Part shown: piece after piece, positions 24,446 to 32,940 of the stretch
Layout of the letters: every line of letters starts with the position of its first letter
Position numbering within the stretch: the stretch's first letter is position 1
NCBI GenBank assembly: GCA_949298195.1
Contig: CASFVT010000023.1
Span: forward strand, 1 to 33,352
Source: an uncultured Bacillota bacterium
GTDB taxonomy: Bacteria > Bacillota_I > Bacilli_A > RFN20 > CAG-826
DNA: 33,352 bases
Direction: 5' to 3'
Translations under genes and position numbers: made by a program
The notes under the pieces: model-generated
Seen by the model: only the letters and a program-made list of their open reading frames with translations
Told to the model about the DNA's origin: nothing
Databases searched by the model: none

Positions 24446-24489
24446 GAAGAGGTCCTCCGCTCCAGTCCCAAGGGGTACCGGGCCCGATG

Positions 24490-24495
24490 AGTATA
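24490..24495 (-). promoter_or_regulatory. -10 box of the coaX operon
   Basis: TATACT on the minus strand (5 of 6) gives a leader of about 38 nt with a clear GGAGG. No good -35 box. It is divergent from the -10 box of the gene at 24541, 33 bp away. Confidence 0.5.
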
Positions 24496-24528
24496 GCGCT
24501 TCCCCTTTAAGTAGGGAACGAACTGGCC

Positions 24529-24534
24529 TAGTAT
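24529..24534 (+). promoter_or_regulatory. -10 box 6 nt before the small membrane protein start
   Basis: TAGTAT ends 6 nt before ATG 24541, with no ribosome site, consistent with a leaderless mRNA. Confidence 0.45.
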
Positions 24535-24540
24535 CCTCTC

Positions 24541-24993
24541 ATGAAGCAAATCGATGTCTATGGGGTGAGGAGGGCCATCCTCCTATACTCCCTCGCCCTC
24601 CTGCTCGCCATCCTCGGGATGCTCGCCTTCGTCCTCTTCTACCTCCATTTCGGCGAGGACTGGCTCTTCTATTGCATCTTCTTGATGGTCGTCCTCATCC
24701 TCTACATGGGCTACCTCCTTCTTTACGAGGCCGTCTTCCGTTACGAAAAGGCCGTTCGCGTGAAAGGCCACAAAGTCCGGGCCAAGGTATCCTGGCACGA
24801 CCCCTTCGGAAGGAACCGTCAACGCATCTCGGCCGTTTACACGACGGAAAAAGGGGAACTGGTCGGCGATTTGCTGGGGAATTTCGCCCTTTACCGGAAA
24901 AAGCCGGTCGAGGGGGAGGAAATCGTGTGTTACCTTCTCGACGACGGGCGTTTCCTTGCCATCGACCCGAGAAGCCTAGCCAAGTTCGACTGA
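24541..24993 (+). CDS. Small two-helix membrane protein of unknown function
   Basis: A 150-residue protein. Two membrane segments (about 11-36 and 43-62) form a hairpin with both ends inside, followed by a basic soluble domain of about 85 residues (YEKAVRVKGHKVRAKVSWHD onward) that looks like a small beta barrel; the pattern EGEEIVCYLLDDGRFLAID near the end fits an OB-like or DUF3592-like fold. I do not recognise the family. The gene stands alone between the divergent coaX operon and convergent leuS. A -10 box and no ribosome site immediately precede the ATG. Confidence 0.7.
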   Translation: MKQIDVYGVRRAILLYSLALLLAILGMLAFVLFYLHFGEDWLFYCIFLMVVLILYMGYLLLYEAVFRYEKAVRVKGHKVRAKVSWHDPFGRNRQRISAVYTTEKGELVGDLLGNFALYRKKPVEGEEIVCYLLDDGRFLAIDPRSLAKFD

Positions 24994-24995
24994 GC

Positions 24996-25026
24996 AAAAA
25001 AGGGCCGGGGGCCTGGCCCCGACCCG
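24996..25026 (-). terminator. Terminator of the glg-leuS operon
   Basis: On the minus strand GGGTCGGGGCC pairs with the facing CCCCGGCCC arm (one mismatch) and is followed by seven T residues. It lies 15 nt after the leuS stop. Confidence 0.85.
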
Positions 25027-25040
25027 GTTGGAAAAGAAGG

Positions 25041-27446
25041 CTAGACGACGAAGTTGACGATCCGTCCCTTGACGTAGACGAGCTTCCTCACCTCCTTGCC
25101 CGCGAGGTAAGGGGCGGCCTTGCCCGAGGCGTAAGAAGCGGCCTTGGCCTCTTCCTCGCTTGCTCCCGGGGAGAGGAGGAGGACATCGCGGACCTTCCCG
25201 TTGATGGAGAGGGCGACCTTGACTTTCTCCTGGACGAGCTTGCCTTCCTCGTAGGTCGGCCATTCCTCGTAGGTGAGCGATCCCTCGTGGCCGAGCCGCG
25301 ACCACATCTCCTCCCCGATGAAGGGGCAAATGCAGCTGAGCATCTTCACGAATCCCTCGAGGTAAGGCTTGTATAGGGACTTCGCCTTGTAGCAGTCGTT
25401 GACGAAGACCATCATCTGGGCGATGGCCGTGTTGAAGGAGAGGGCCTCGAAGTCATTGGTGCATTTCTTGACCAATTCATGGTAGGAACGGGTGAGGCTC
25501 CCGTCGTCGACTTCGCTCCATTTGGAACGGAACTCCTCCTCGTCGACGAGGCGGTAGGCCCGTTCGAGGAAGCGACGGGCCCCGAGCAGGCCCGCGGTCG
25601 ACCACGGCTTCACCTCGTTCAAGGGGCCGGCGAACATCTCGAAGAGGCGGAGGGAATCCGCCCCGTATTCCTCGACAATGTCGTCGGGATTGACGACGTT
25701 CCCGCGCGATTTGGACATCTTCTCCCCGTTCTCGCCGAGGATCATCCCCTGGTGGACGAGACGCTTGAAGGGCTCGGTGCCGCTGACGACCCCGAGGTCA
25801 AAGAGGAACTTGTACCAGAAGCGGGCGTAGAGGAGATGGAGGACGGCGTGCTCGCTTCCCCCGACGTAGAGATCGACCGGCATCCAGTGGTCGGAGAGTT
25901 TCTTGTCGCAGAGCTCCTTCTCGTTATGGGGATCGATGTAACGGAGGAAATACCAAGACGATCCCGCCCATTGGGGCATCGTGTTGGTTTCCCGGGTCCA
26001 CGTCTTCCCCTCGAGTTCCACTTTGAGCCAGTTCTCCGGGGCCCTCGATAGGGGCGGCTTCCCGTCCTTGGTCGGGGTGAAATCGTCAAGGGGAGGGAGG
26101 GCAACCGGAAGCTCATCGACATCGACCGCCCGTTCGTTCCCCTCGCCGTCGCTCAGCATCGGGATCGGCTCGCCCCAATACCGTTGACGGGAGAAAATCC
26201 AGTCCCGGAGTTTGTAATTGACCTTGAGACGGCCCTTGCCCATCTTCTCGAGGTGTTCGAGGATGCTCTTCTTGGCCATGGCGATGTCGAGCCCGTCGGC
26301 GAAGGCCGAGTTGATGTGCGGGGCATCGCCCTCGAAGGCCGCTTTCGAAACGTCCCCTTCGAGGACCTGGATCATTCCGAGGCCGTGGGCCTTCGCGAAG
26401 AGGTAGTCGCGCTGGTCGTGGGCCGGGACGGCCATGACCGCCCCGCTACCGTAGCTGCCAAGGACATAGTCGGCCACGTAGATCGGAATCTTCTTCCCCG
26501 AGATGGGATTGACCGCGTAAGCCCCGGTGAAAACACCGGTTTTCTCCTTTTCGGAGGCGGATATGCGGGCCAAATCGCTCTTGGAAGTCGCTTCCTTGAC
26601 ATAAGAGTCAACGGCCGCTTTTTGTTCTTTGGAGACGATGGTGGCCAGAAGCGGGTGCTCGGGGGCGAGGCAACAGTAGGTGCAACCGAAGAGGGTATCC
26701 ACCCGGGTCGTGAAGACCTTGAAGGTGAGGTCGGTGAAGGCGACGGCGAAATCGATCTCGACCCCGGTCGAGCGTCCGATCCAGTTTTTCTGCATCTCGA
26801 TGGTCGATTTAGGCCAGTCGAGGCCGGCCAGGTCTTTCTCCAAGCGGTCGGCGTAGGCCGTTATCTTGAGGATCCACTGCCGCATCGGCATGCGGATGAC
26901 GGGGTAGCCCCCGCGCTCGCTTTTCCCGTCGATCACCTCCTCGTTGGCGAGGACGGTCCCGAGTTCCGGGCAATAGTTGACCGGGATGTCGGAAACGTAG
27001 GCTAGGTCGTGCTCGAAAAGACGGACGAAAATCCACTGGGTCCACTTGTAGTAAGAGGGGTCGATGGTCGCGATTTCCCGGTCCCAGTCGTAGGAAAAGC
27101 CAAGGCTTTTGAGTTGCTCCCGGAAGTGGTCGATGTTTTTTCTCGTGAAGGCCTCGGGATGCTCGTTGTTGGCGATGGCGAATTGCTCGGCCGGGAGCCC
27201 AAAGGCGTCCCAGCCCATCGGATGGAGGACGTTATAGCCCTGCATCCTCTTCATCCGGGCGACGATGTCGGTCGCCGTATAGCCTTCCGGATGGCCGACG
27301 TGGAGCCCCTGCCCCGAGGGGAAGGGGAACATGTCGAGGGCATAGTATTTCGGTTTCGAGAAATCGGAAGTGTCGCAGGAAAAGAGCTTCTCCTTTTCCC
27401 AAAGCGAGCGCCACTTCTTGCTGATGGCGCGGTGATCGAAACTCAT
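25041..27446 (-). CDS. leuS: Leucyl-tRNA synthetase
   Basis: An 801-residue class I synthetase, normal length. The HIGH motif is [13 protein letters not shown] near residue 47, the editing (CP1) domain spans roughly 220-400 with [11 protein letters not shown], and the KMSKS loop is [17 protein letters not shown]. The anticodon-binding helices and a C-terminal domain follow. AAGGAGG precedes the ATG closely. It lies only 25 nt downstream of glgA with no terminator between, so it appears to be the last gene of the glycogen operon; no leucine T-box is present. Confidence 0.98.
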   Translation of the reverse strand: MSFDHRAISKKWRSLWEKEKLFSCDTSDFSKPKYYALDMFPFPSGQGLHVGHPEGYTATDIVARMKRMQGYNVLHPMGWDAFGLPAEQFAIANNEHPEAFTRKNIDHFREQLKSLGFSYDWDREIATIDPSYYKWTQWIFVRLFEHDLAYVSDIPVNYCPELGTVLANEEVIDGKSERGGYPVIRMPMRQWILKITAYADRLEKDLAGLDWPKSTIEMQKNWIGRSTGVEIDFAVAFTDLTFKVFTTRVDTLFGCTYCCLAPEHPLLATIVSKEQKAAVDSYVKEATSKSDLARISASEKEKTGVFTGAYAVNPISGKKIPIYVADYVLGSYGSGAVMAVPAHDQRDYLFAKAHGLGMIQVLEGDVSKAAFEGDAPHINSAFADGLDIAMAKKSILEHLEKMGKGRLKVNYKLRDWIFSRQRYWGEPIPMLSDGEGNERAVDVDELPVALPPLDDFTPTKDGKPPLSRAPENWLKVELEGKTWTRETNTMPQWAGSSWYFLRYIDPHNEKELCDKKLSDHWMPVDLYVGGSEHAVLHLLYARFWYKFLFDLGVVSGTEPFKRLVHQGMILGENGEKMSKSRGNVVNPDDIVEEYGADSLRLFEMFAGPLNEVKPWSTAGLLGARRFLERAYRLVDEEEFRSKWSEVDDGSLTRSYHELVKKCTNDFEALSFNTAIAQMMVFVNDCYKAKSLYKPYLEGFVKMLSCICPFIGEEMWSRLGHEGSLTYEEWPTYEEGKLVQEKVKVALSINGKVRDVLLLSPGASEEEAKAASYASGKAAPYLAGKEVRKLVYVKGRIVNFVV

Positions 27447-27471
27447 GGCTTACCTCCTTGCGAGGCCCGGA

Positions 27472-28896
27472 CTAAGAGATGGAATTGTAGAGTTCCCCAT
27501 AGGCGGCGGCCGATTTCTTCCATGAGCGATCGAGGCCCATGGCCGTCCGGGCCATCGCGTAATAGAGCGGTTGGTCGCGGTAGACCTCATCGGCGAGGGA
27601 AACGGCGTAGTCGAGGCCTTGCTCATTATAATCCCGGAAGGCCAGCCCGTCAGGCCGCTTCGATCCGAGGTCGAGATAGCCGTGGACGGTGTCGCTTAGC
27701 CCGCCGGTATAGCGGACGATCGGGAGGGTGCCGTAACGCTGGGCGACCATCTGGGAGATGCCGCACGGCTCGAAAAGGCTCGGCATGAGGAAGAAGTCGC
27801 ACCCGGCGTAGATCTTGTGGGCGAGGGCGTTGTTGTAGCCGATGTAAATGCCCATCGTGAGGGGAAATTCCCGGCGCAGGTCCTCGAGCTCCTGCTCGAG
27901 TTCGTATTCACCGCTTCCGACCACCACGAAGTTGGCGCCGTTACGGAGGGCTTTCCGCATCGAGGCAATGGCGAGCGATATCCCCTTTTGGAAGGTGAGG
28001 CGGGTGACTAGCCCATAGACGGGCCCGCCCATCCACTTGAGGTTGAAGGAAGCGAGGAGGTCGCTCTGGTTGACGTGCTTGCCATCCTCGAGGTTCTTGC
28101 CCTTCCCGTAATTGGCGGCGATGTAGACGTCGGTCCGGGGATTCCATTCCTCGACGTCGATCCCGTTCAGGATGCCGACGAAATCGCGTTCCCGAAGCCG
28201 AAGGACCCCATCGAGTCCCTGCGAGAAGGCCGGGGTGAGGAGCTCCTCCCGGTGGGTCGGGGAAACGGTCGTGATCTTGTCGGCGAAAACGATCCCCGAC
28301 TTCAAAGTCGAGACCATCCCCTCGAAACGGACGGCCCCCGAATCGAAGAGGGAATCGCTTAGACCGTAGAAATCATTGAGGAAATAACGGTCGATCATTC
28401 CCTTGAAGGCCGGATTGTGGATGGTCAGGACGCTCTTGGTCCCGAGATAGAAGGGGTCGTCCCGGTTCTTGAGCAAACAGGGAATCATCCCCGTCTGCCA
28501 ATCGTGGACGTGGATGACGTCGGGCTTGAAGGCGGCCACTTTGAGAGCCTCGAGGGCCCCGAGGGCGAAGAAGGCGAAGCGTTCCCCGTCGTCGGAATAA
28601 CCATAGAGGGATTCGCGGTTGTAGTAATAGTCGTTTTGGAGGAGAAGGAAGCGCAAACCCCCCTTCTTCCATTCGAAAACGGCCGCCCCTTGCTTCCGCC
28701 AGGACATCTGGACGTAGAAGCCCCCGAGCTTCTCGAGCTTAAGCCCCTTATCGGCGATGGCTTGGTAGAAAGGCAAGACGATGACCACCTCGTCCCCCCG
28801 CTTGGCAAGGGCCTTGGAAAGGGAATAGGCGACATCGGCCAGCCCCCCGGTCTTGGCGAGGGGGTTGCTCTCGCTCGCGATCATCGCGATTCTCAT
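27472..28896 (-). CDS. glgA: Glycogen synthase
   Basis: A 474-residue GT5 glycosyltransferase that extends alpha-1,4-glucan from ADP-glucose. The N-terminal ADP-glucose loop is KTGGLADVAYSL (15-26); HVHDWQTGMIP and TIHNPAFKG lie in the first domain, and the C-terminal GT-B domain has FLMPSLFEPCGISQMVAQRY with the catalytic Glu, then TGGLSDTV. Its start overlaps the glgD stop by 4 nt, so the three glg genes are translationally coupled. A branching enzyme and phosphorylase are not in the window. Confidence 0.97.
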   Translation of the reverse strand: MRIAMIASESNPLAKTGGLADVAYSLSKALAKRGDEVVIVLPFYQAIADKGLKLEKLGGFYVQMSWRKQGAAVFEWKKGGLRFLLLQNDYYYNRESLYGYSDDGERFAFFALGALEALKVAAFKPDVIHVHDWQTGMIPCLLKNRDDPFYLGTKSVLTIHNPAFKGMIDRYFLNDFYGLSDSLFDSGAVRFEGMVSTLKSGIVFADKITTVSPTHREELLTPAFSQGLDGVLRLRERDFVGILNGIDVEEWNPRTDVYIAANYGKGKNLEDGKHVNQSDLLASFNLKWMGGPVYGLVTRLTFQKGISLAIASMRKALRNGANFVVVGSGEYELEQELEDLRREFPLTMGIYIGYNNALAHKIYAGCDFFLMPSLFEPCGISQMVAQRYGTLPIVRYTGGLSDTVHGYLDLGSKRPDGLAFRDYNEQGLDYAVSLADEVYRDQPLYYAMARTAMGLDRSWKKSAAAYGELYNSIS

Positions 28897-30011
28897 AATA
28901 TGGCTCCTTGCTTGAGGTAGATCGGGGTCTTCGCGGCCCCCTCGATGCTATGGCGGGCGGTGATGATCGAGTATTTGTCGATGACGCAGTTGCGGACGGT
29001 CGCCCGGTCGCCGATGGCGACGTTGGAGAAGACGATGGAATCCTCCACCACCGCGTCTTTCCCGATCTTGACGTCCCGGCAGACGATCGAATGATGGACT
29101 TTTCCCTCGACGATGCAGCCATTGGAGACGAAGGAGTCGCTCACCGAGGCCTTGGCCCCGTAAAGGGCCGGCGGGGTATCGTGGGTGAGGGTGAAGATGG
29201 GGCGCTCGGGATCGAAGAGGCTATCGGCCACTTCCCGATTGAGCATCTCGAAGGAATAGTCGATGTAGTGCTTGAATGAATCGAAACGGCGGGCATAGCC
29301 GGTCCACGGGACGGCATGGACCTTCACGAGCGAATTGTGGAAGAGGTACTCCATCGTCTCCCGGAAACCGAAGGACATGTCGACCCGTTCATGGGCCTTG
29401 ATGAGGTCGAAGAGAAGGTCACGCTTCATGATCCAGACCTCGAGGGAGACGTTGGCCTTCTTCTTCCGCCCGGCGTTCTTGTAGGTAGAGGTAATGTAGC
29501 CGTCTTCCCCGATATCGAAGGCATAGGAGCCGATGAACTCCTCGTCCGCGTCCTCGATCGGCTTGTAGACGATGGTGAGGTCCTCGCCGCGGGCGATGTG
29601 CTCCTCGATGAGGGGACGGAGATCGATGTTGCTGACGATATGGGGGGCCGCGACGACGACCGTCTTGGCATTCGAGTCGTAGAGGACCCAGTCGTTCTCC
29701 TTCACGTTGGCGATGTCGGTGTTGTAGGCCGGGTTGAGGATGCCGCGCTCGTTGTAGAAGATGACCTCGCGGCCGATTTTGGTGTTATTGGTCCACGAGG
29801 AGAGGTTCCCCATGTGCTTGAGCATCGAACGCTGGTGGTCCTTGATGAGGATGCCGATGGCGTCGACCCCGGCATTGGAGAACATCGAAAGGGCGAAGTC
29901 GGAGAAGGCATAACGCCCGAGGAAGCTGGTCGAGGCCAGGGGCCGGGAGGAGGTGAGGCCACCGAGCTCCGGGGAGTTGTGGCAATCGAGTAGACCGATG
30001 ATCTGGTTCAT
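28893..30011 (-). CDS. glgD: Glucose-1-phosphate adenylyltransferase regulatory subunit GlgD
   Basis: A 372-residue GlgD, the partner of GlgC in Bacillota. The nucleotidyltransferase start is degenerate, LLDCHNSPELGGLTSSRPLA, without the GGxGTRL loop, as expected of the non-catalytic subunit, while the C-terminal left-handed beta helix is kept (SDSFVSNGCIVEGKVHHSIV, then CRDVKIGKDAVVEDSIVFSN). I start at ATG 30011, overlapping glgC by 4 nt; the open frame runs back another 231 codons but is a shifted reading of glgC. GlgD usually raises GlgC activity in a mixed tetramer. Confidence 0.95.
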   Translation of the reverse strand: MNQIIGLLDCHNSPELGGLTSSRPLASTSFLGRYAFSDFALSMFSNAGVDAIGILIKDHQRSMLKHMGNLSSWTNNTKIGREVIFYNERGILNPAYNTDIANVKENDWVLYDSNAKTVVVAAPHIVSNIDLRPLIEEHIARGEDLTIVYKPIEDADEEFIGSYAFDIGEDGYITSTYKNAGRKKKANVSLEVWIMKRDLLFDLIKAHERVDMSFGFRETMEYLFHNSLVKVHAVPWTGYARRFDSFKHYIDYSFEMLNREVADSLFDPERPIFTLTHDTPPALYGAKASVSDSFVSNGCIVEGKVHHSIVCRDVKIGKDAVVEDSIVFSNVAIGDRATVRNCVIDKYSIITARHSIEGAAKTPIYLKQGAIL

Positions 30012-31144
30012 AGCCGGGCCGCCTTTCCATTGACCACGAGGGCGATGCCATCGCGCTCCTCGTTGATTTTCTCGTCTTTTTCGATCAGGGTGTCGGGGCC
30101 GATGATGGCATCGCTCACCTTCGCCCCGGAACGGACGATGGCCCCGTTCATGACCACCGAGTTGATGACCGAAGCCCCTTCCTCGATGAGGACGTCGCCG
30201 GAGACGACGGAGTGGCGGACCTTCCCGAGGATGGCCGCCCCTTGGTTGATGAGGGAATCGGAAACCGAGGCCCGGGGGCCGATGTATTGGGGGGTCGAAT
30301 GGGCATCCTCGGAATAGATGCGGTTGTCGCCCTGGACGGTGTAGAGGTTGGTCGTCCCGGCGCTCATGAGAAGGTCCATGTTGGCCTGGTGGAGGCTCGC
30401 GACGGTGCCGACGTCCTTCCAATACCCCTCGTAGAGGTAGACGCTCAGCTTCCGCTTTTCCCTGAGCATCGTCGGGATGATGTCTTTCCCGAAGTCGTGG
30501 GAGGAGTTCTCTTTCTTGTGGTCGGCAAGGAGGGCCGAACGCAGGACTTTGTAGGTGAAGATGTAAATGCCCATCGAGGCCAGGTTGGAGATCGGTTTCT
30601 TTGGCTTCTCCTGGAAGTCGACGATCTCGTCTTTGTCGTTGGCCACGAGGATTCCGAAGCGCGGGGCCTCCTCCATCGGGACCCGGTAGACGGAAATGGT
30701 GCAATCCGAACCGGTCTGGATGTGCTTCCTGAGCATCGGGTCGTAGCTGCAGCTATAGATGTGGTCACCCGAGAGGATGAGGACGTACTCGGGGTCGACC
30801 CGGTCGAGCCAGTCGATGTTCTGATAGATGGCGTCGGCCGTCCCGAGGTACCAATTGCTTCCTTCCTCCGTCTCCTTGGGAGTGAGGACCGAAGTGAGGG
30901 AACGGACTCCGTTGAGGCCCCACTTCTCACCGTTGCCGATGTAGGTGTTGAGCTCGCTGCTCTCATATTGGGTGAGGACCCCGACCGACGTGATGCCGCT
31001 ATTGGCGCAGTTGGAGAGGGGGAAATCGATGATTCGGTATTTGCCGCCGTAACTCACGGCAGGCTTCGCCACTTTCTTGGTGAGGGATTGTAGGCGCGTG
31101 CCTTTCCCCCCTGCCAAGATCATGGCCGCGAGTCTAGTGCCCAT
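30008..31144 (-). CDS. glgC: Glucose-1-phosphate adenylyltransferase GlgC
   Basis: A 378-residue enzyme that makes ADP-glucose from glucose-1-phosphate and ATP, the committed step of glycogen synthesis. The catalytic loop AMILAGGKGTRLQSLTKKVA (7-26) is intact, with FPLSNCANSGI, DHIYSCSYDPML and the sugar-phosphate loop VDFQEKPKKP. The C-terminal beta helix ends VSDAIIGPDTLIEKDEKIN. AGGAGG lies 13 nt upstream of the ATG, a rather long gap. First gene of glgC-glgD-glgA-leuS. Confidence 0.97.
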   Translation of the reverse strand: MGTRLAAMILAGGKGTRLQSLTKKVAKPAVSYGGKYRIIDFPLSNCANSGITSVGVLTQYESSELNTYIGNGEKWGLNGVRSLTSVLTPKETEEGSNWYLGTADAIYQNIDWLDRVDPEYVLILSGDHIYSCSYDPMLRKHIQTGSDCTISVYRVPMEEAPRFGILVANDKDEIVDFQEKPKKPISNLASMGIYIFTYKVLRSALLADHKKENSSHDFGKDIIPTMLREKRKLSVYLYEGYWKDVGTVASLHQANMDLLMSAGTTNLYTVQGDNRIYSEDAHSTPQYIGPRASVSDSLINQGAAILGKVRHSVVSGDVLIEEGASVINSVVMNGAIVRSGAKVSDAIIGPDTLIEKDEKINEERDGIALVVNGKAARL

Positions 31145-31177
31145 CTTCGCGTATGTACCTCCTGTAACTCTTAATAA

Positions 31178-31205
31178 ATGATACCCCGAAGCGACCGCGT
31201 GGAAA
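31178..31205 (-). promoter_or_regulatory. Promoter candidate of glgC operon
   Basis: Minus strand TATCAT (5 of 6) with a weak TTTCCA 16 nt upstream. Divergent from the rpmB promoter. Confidence 0.45.
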
Positions 31206-31231
31206 GCCTAAAATCGGGCCCCTTTCAACGA

Positions 31232-31260
31232 TTGAATCCCCTCTAGGTGCGTGCTAGACT
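31232..31260 (+). promoter_or_regulatory. Promoter candidate of rpmB
   Basis: TTGAAT (31232-31237), a 17-nt spacer, and TAGACT (31255-31260), each 4 of 6 to consensus. The leader holds a small hairpin (CACGCGCC with GGGCGTG). Confidence 0.5.
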
Positions 31261-31300
31261 ACTCCACGCGCCGTTTTGGGCGTGCAAGTGAGGTGAAATC

Positions 31301-31495
31301 ATGTCAAGAGTATGCCCCATCACCGGCAAGGGACCGCTCACCGGCAACAACCGGAGCCATAGCGTCCGGGCGACCCGCCGGGTCTGGAATGCCAATCTCC
31401 AGAAGTACCGCATCTCCATCAACGGGAAGATGGTCCAGGTCCGGATGAGTGCCCGGGCCTACCGTTCGCTCACCAAGTCGACCAAGGGCGAATAA
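31301..31495 (+). CDS. rpmB: 50S ribosomal protein L28
   Basis: A 64-residue L28. MSRVCPITGKGPLTGNNRSH, then SVRATRRVWNANLQKYRI, is the family core; it has one cysteine (C5), so the zinc-binding four-cysteine form is absent. GAGGTG lies 6 nt before the ATG. Monocistronic, with its own promoter and terminator, on the plus strand between two minus-strand operons. Confidence 0.97.
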   Translation: MSRVCPITGKGPLTGNNRSHSVRATRRVWNANLQKYRISINGKMVQVRMSARAYRSLTKSTKGE

Positions 31496-31515
31496 GGCCG
31501 GTAGTAAGGAAAAGG

Positions 31516-31542
31516 AAGCGGCACGGCCGCTTTTCTTTTTTT
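31516..31542 (+). terminator. Terminator after rpmB
   Basis: AAGCGGC pairs with GCCGCTT around ACG, followed by TTCTTTTTTT. The opposite strand has only an interrupted T-run, so termination of the convergent membrane gene is weaker. Confidence 0.85.
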
Positions 31543-31544
31543 GC

Positions 31545-32267
31545 CTAAAGAAGGGAGACGGTGCCCGCGAGATAGCAAGCCATCGCACTGAGCAATACCG
31601 AAAGGATTATCCGGATGAGCGTGTATCCCCACTCGCTCAAGGCCAAGAGATTCCTCCTCGGGCGGACGTAGAGGAAACTCCCGTCCGGTTCGGCCACCTT
31701 GTCCATCTTCGTCCCCTCGAGGAGGCGCGGGTAAAGGAGGGGGGCCGCGCTTAATAGGGCAAAGAGGAAGAAGAAGATGGCGAAGGCCAGCATCCCCCCG
31801 AGGGCAGCATCGTCGGCCGCGTAGAAGCGGAGGGCGATGGCCCCCGCTAGGGCCCCTAGGAGAGCGAGGGAGGCGGCATCGAGGAAATACAGAATGAGAT
31901 GGGCCCTCTCGCGGGCGAGGTCGAAATGGAAGCGGAGGAGGATCTCGGAAAGGGGAGCCAGTAGTAGAAGGAGCATCCCCCCGATGGCCATCACGAGGAG
32001 GTAGGCCGCCCCCTGGGCTTCGTAGGCGATCCGAAGGAGGGCGAGGATTCCCCCGAGGGAAGTCAAAACGGCAAAGACGGCCGCGAGGATTTCCTTGAGG
32101 AGGAGAGGGAATCTCTTACGGGAATCCATCGCCACCTCGTAGGGGAAGTGGGAGAAATAGGAGAAACGGGCATCCACCGCTTTCTTGTAAAGCACCGGAA
32201 CGAAGAAAAAGAAGAAGATTTCCACCAGTCCCCCGATGAGGGAAAGCAGGAGTGAGGCCTCAATCAT
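31545..32267 (-). CDS. Multi-pass membrane protein of unknown function
   Basis: A 240-residue protein with about six hydrophobic segments (roughly 5-27, 58-80, 88-110, 125-145, 150-175, 212-236). A soluble stretch of about 35 residues, LLEGTKMDKVAEPDGSFLYV then RPRRNLLALSEWG, lies before the last helix. No family is recognised. Its start overlaps the end of rpe by 8 nt, so it is the last gene of the kinase-rpe unit. In Bacillus the gene after rpe is a thiamin pyrophosphokinase; this protein is not one. Confidence 0.75.
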   Translation of the reverse strand: MIEASLLLSLIGGLVEIFFFFFVPVLYKKAVDARFSYFSHFPYEVAMDSRKRFPLLLKEILAAVFAVLTSLGGILALLRIAYEAQGAAYLLVMAIGGMLLLLLAPLSEILLRFHFDLARERAHLILYFLDAASLALLGALAGAIALRFYAADDAALGGMLAFAIFFFLFALLSAAPLLYPRLLEGTKMDKVAEPDGSFLYVRPRRNLLALSEWGYTLIRIILSVLLSAMACYLAGTVSLL

Positions 32268-32940
32268 CGAGCAGTCCTTTCATCCTTTCTTCGAAGTCGG
32301 AGTGGCCGAATAGGTAAGAACCGGCCACCAGAATATCAACGCCCGAGGCAAGGGCTTTCTTGGCGGTCGCCCGATTTATCCCCCCGTCGATGGAGAGATA
32401 GATCCTCCGTCCGGTGGAGAGAATGGCCTTCCTGATGGCCGATGCCCGTTCCGGGGCATCCTCGAGGAAGGGCTGGCCCCCGCGGCCCGGCTCGACCGAC
32501 ATGAGAAGAACGAGATCGACCTGGGGCAAGAAGGGGAACAAGGCGGAAACCGGGGTTCCCGGCTTAAGGGAAACCCCGATGGCGGCATCCGGGAAGAGGG
32601 CGCGGAGCCCTTCCGGGCGAATCCCGGCCTTTTCCAAGGCTTCCACGTGGAAGGTGATGGCATCGGCCCCGAGGGCCAGGAAGCGCCGGCCCGTTTCGAC
32701 GACGTCCTCGACCATCAAGTGGACATCGCGGTAAGCCCGGGTTGAGGGCAGGACCTCATCGAGCTCGTGCCCGAAGAAAGAGATGTTCTCGACGAAACGC
32801 CCGTCCATCACGTCGAAGTGGATGAGCCTAGCCCCGGCGGCTTCGGCCTTCCTCACCTCCGAAAGGAGGTTCCCCTGGTCGGCCGCCAAAAGGCTCGGGG
32901 CGACGCTAGGAGAGGTAAGCGAAGTCAGTTCTATTCTCAT
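32260..32940 (-). CDS. rpe: Ribulose-phosphate 3-epimerase
   Basis: A 226-residue TIM-barrel metal enzyme that interconverts ribulose-5-phosphate and xylulose-5-phosphate in the pentose phosphate pathway. Family motifs are VAPSLLAADQGNL (residues 13-25), LIHFDVMDGRFVENISFF (His and Asp bind the metal), DVHLMVED, MSVEPGRGGQPFLE, YLSIDGGINRATA and ILVAGSYLFG. I start at ATG 32940, which overlaps the kinase stop by 4 nt (ATGA); the open frame reaches 33069 but is antiphase sequence there. The prkC-rpe linkage is typical of Bacillota. Confidence 0.96.
   Translation of the reverse strand: MRIELTSLTSPSVAPSLLAADQGNLLSEVRKAEAAGARLIHFDVMDGRFVENISFFGHELDEVLPSTRAYRDVHLMVEDVVETGRRFLALGADAITFHVEALEKAGIRPEGLRALFPDAAIGVSLKPGTPVSALFPFLPQVDLVLLMSVEPGRGGQPFLEDAPERASAIRKAILSTGRRIYLSIDGGINRATAKKALASGVDILVAGSYLFGHSDFEERMKGLLDD

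Noticed and set aside
30012-30704. N-terminal extension of glgD by 231 codons
   Set aside because: It is a shifted reading of glgC; the true glgD start at 30011 overlaps the glgC stop in the same way as the glgD-glgA junction.
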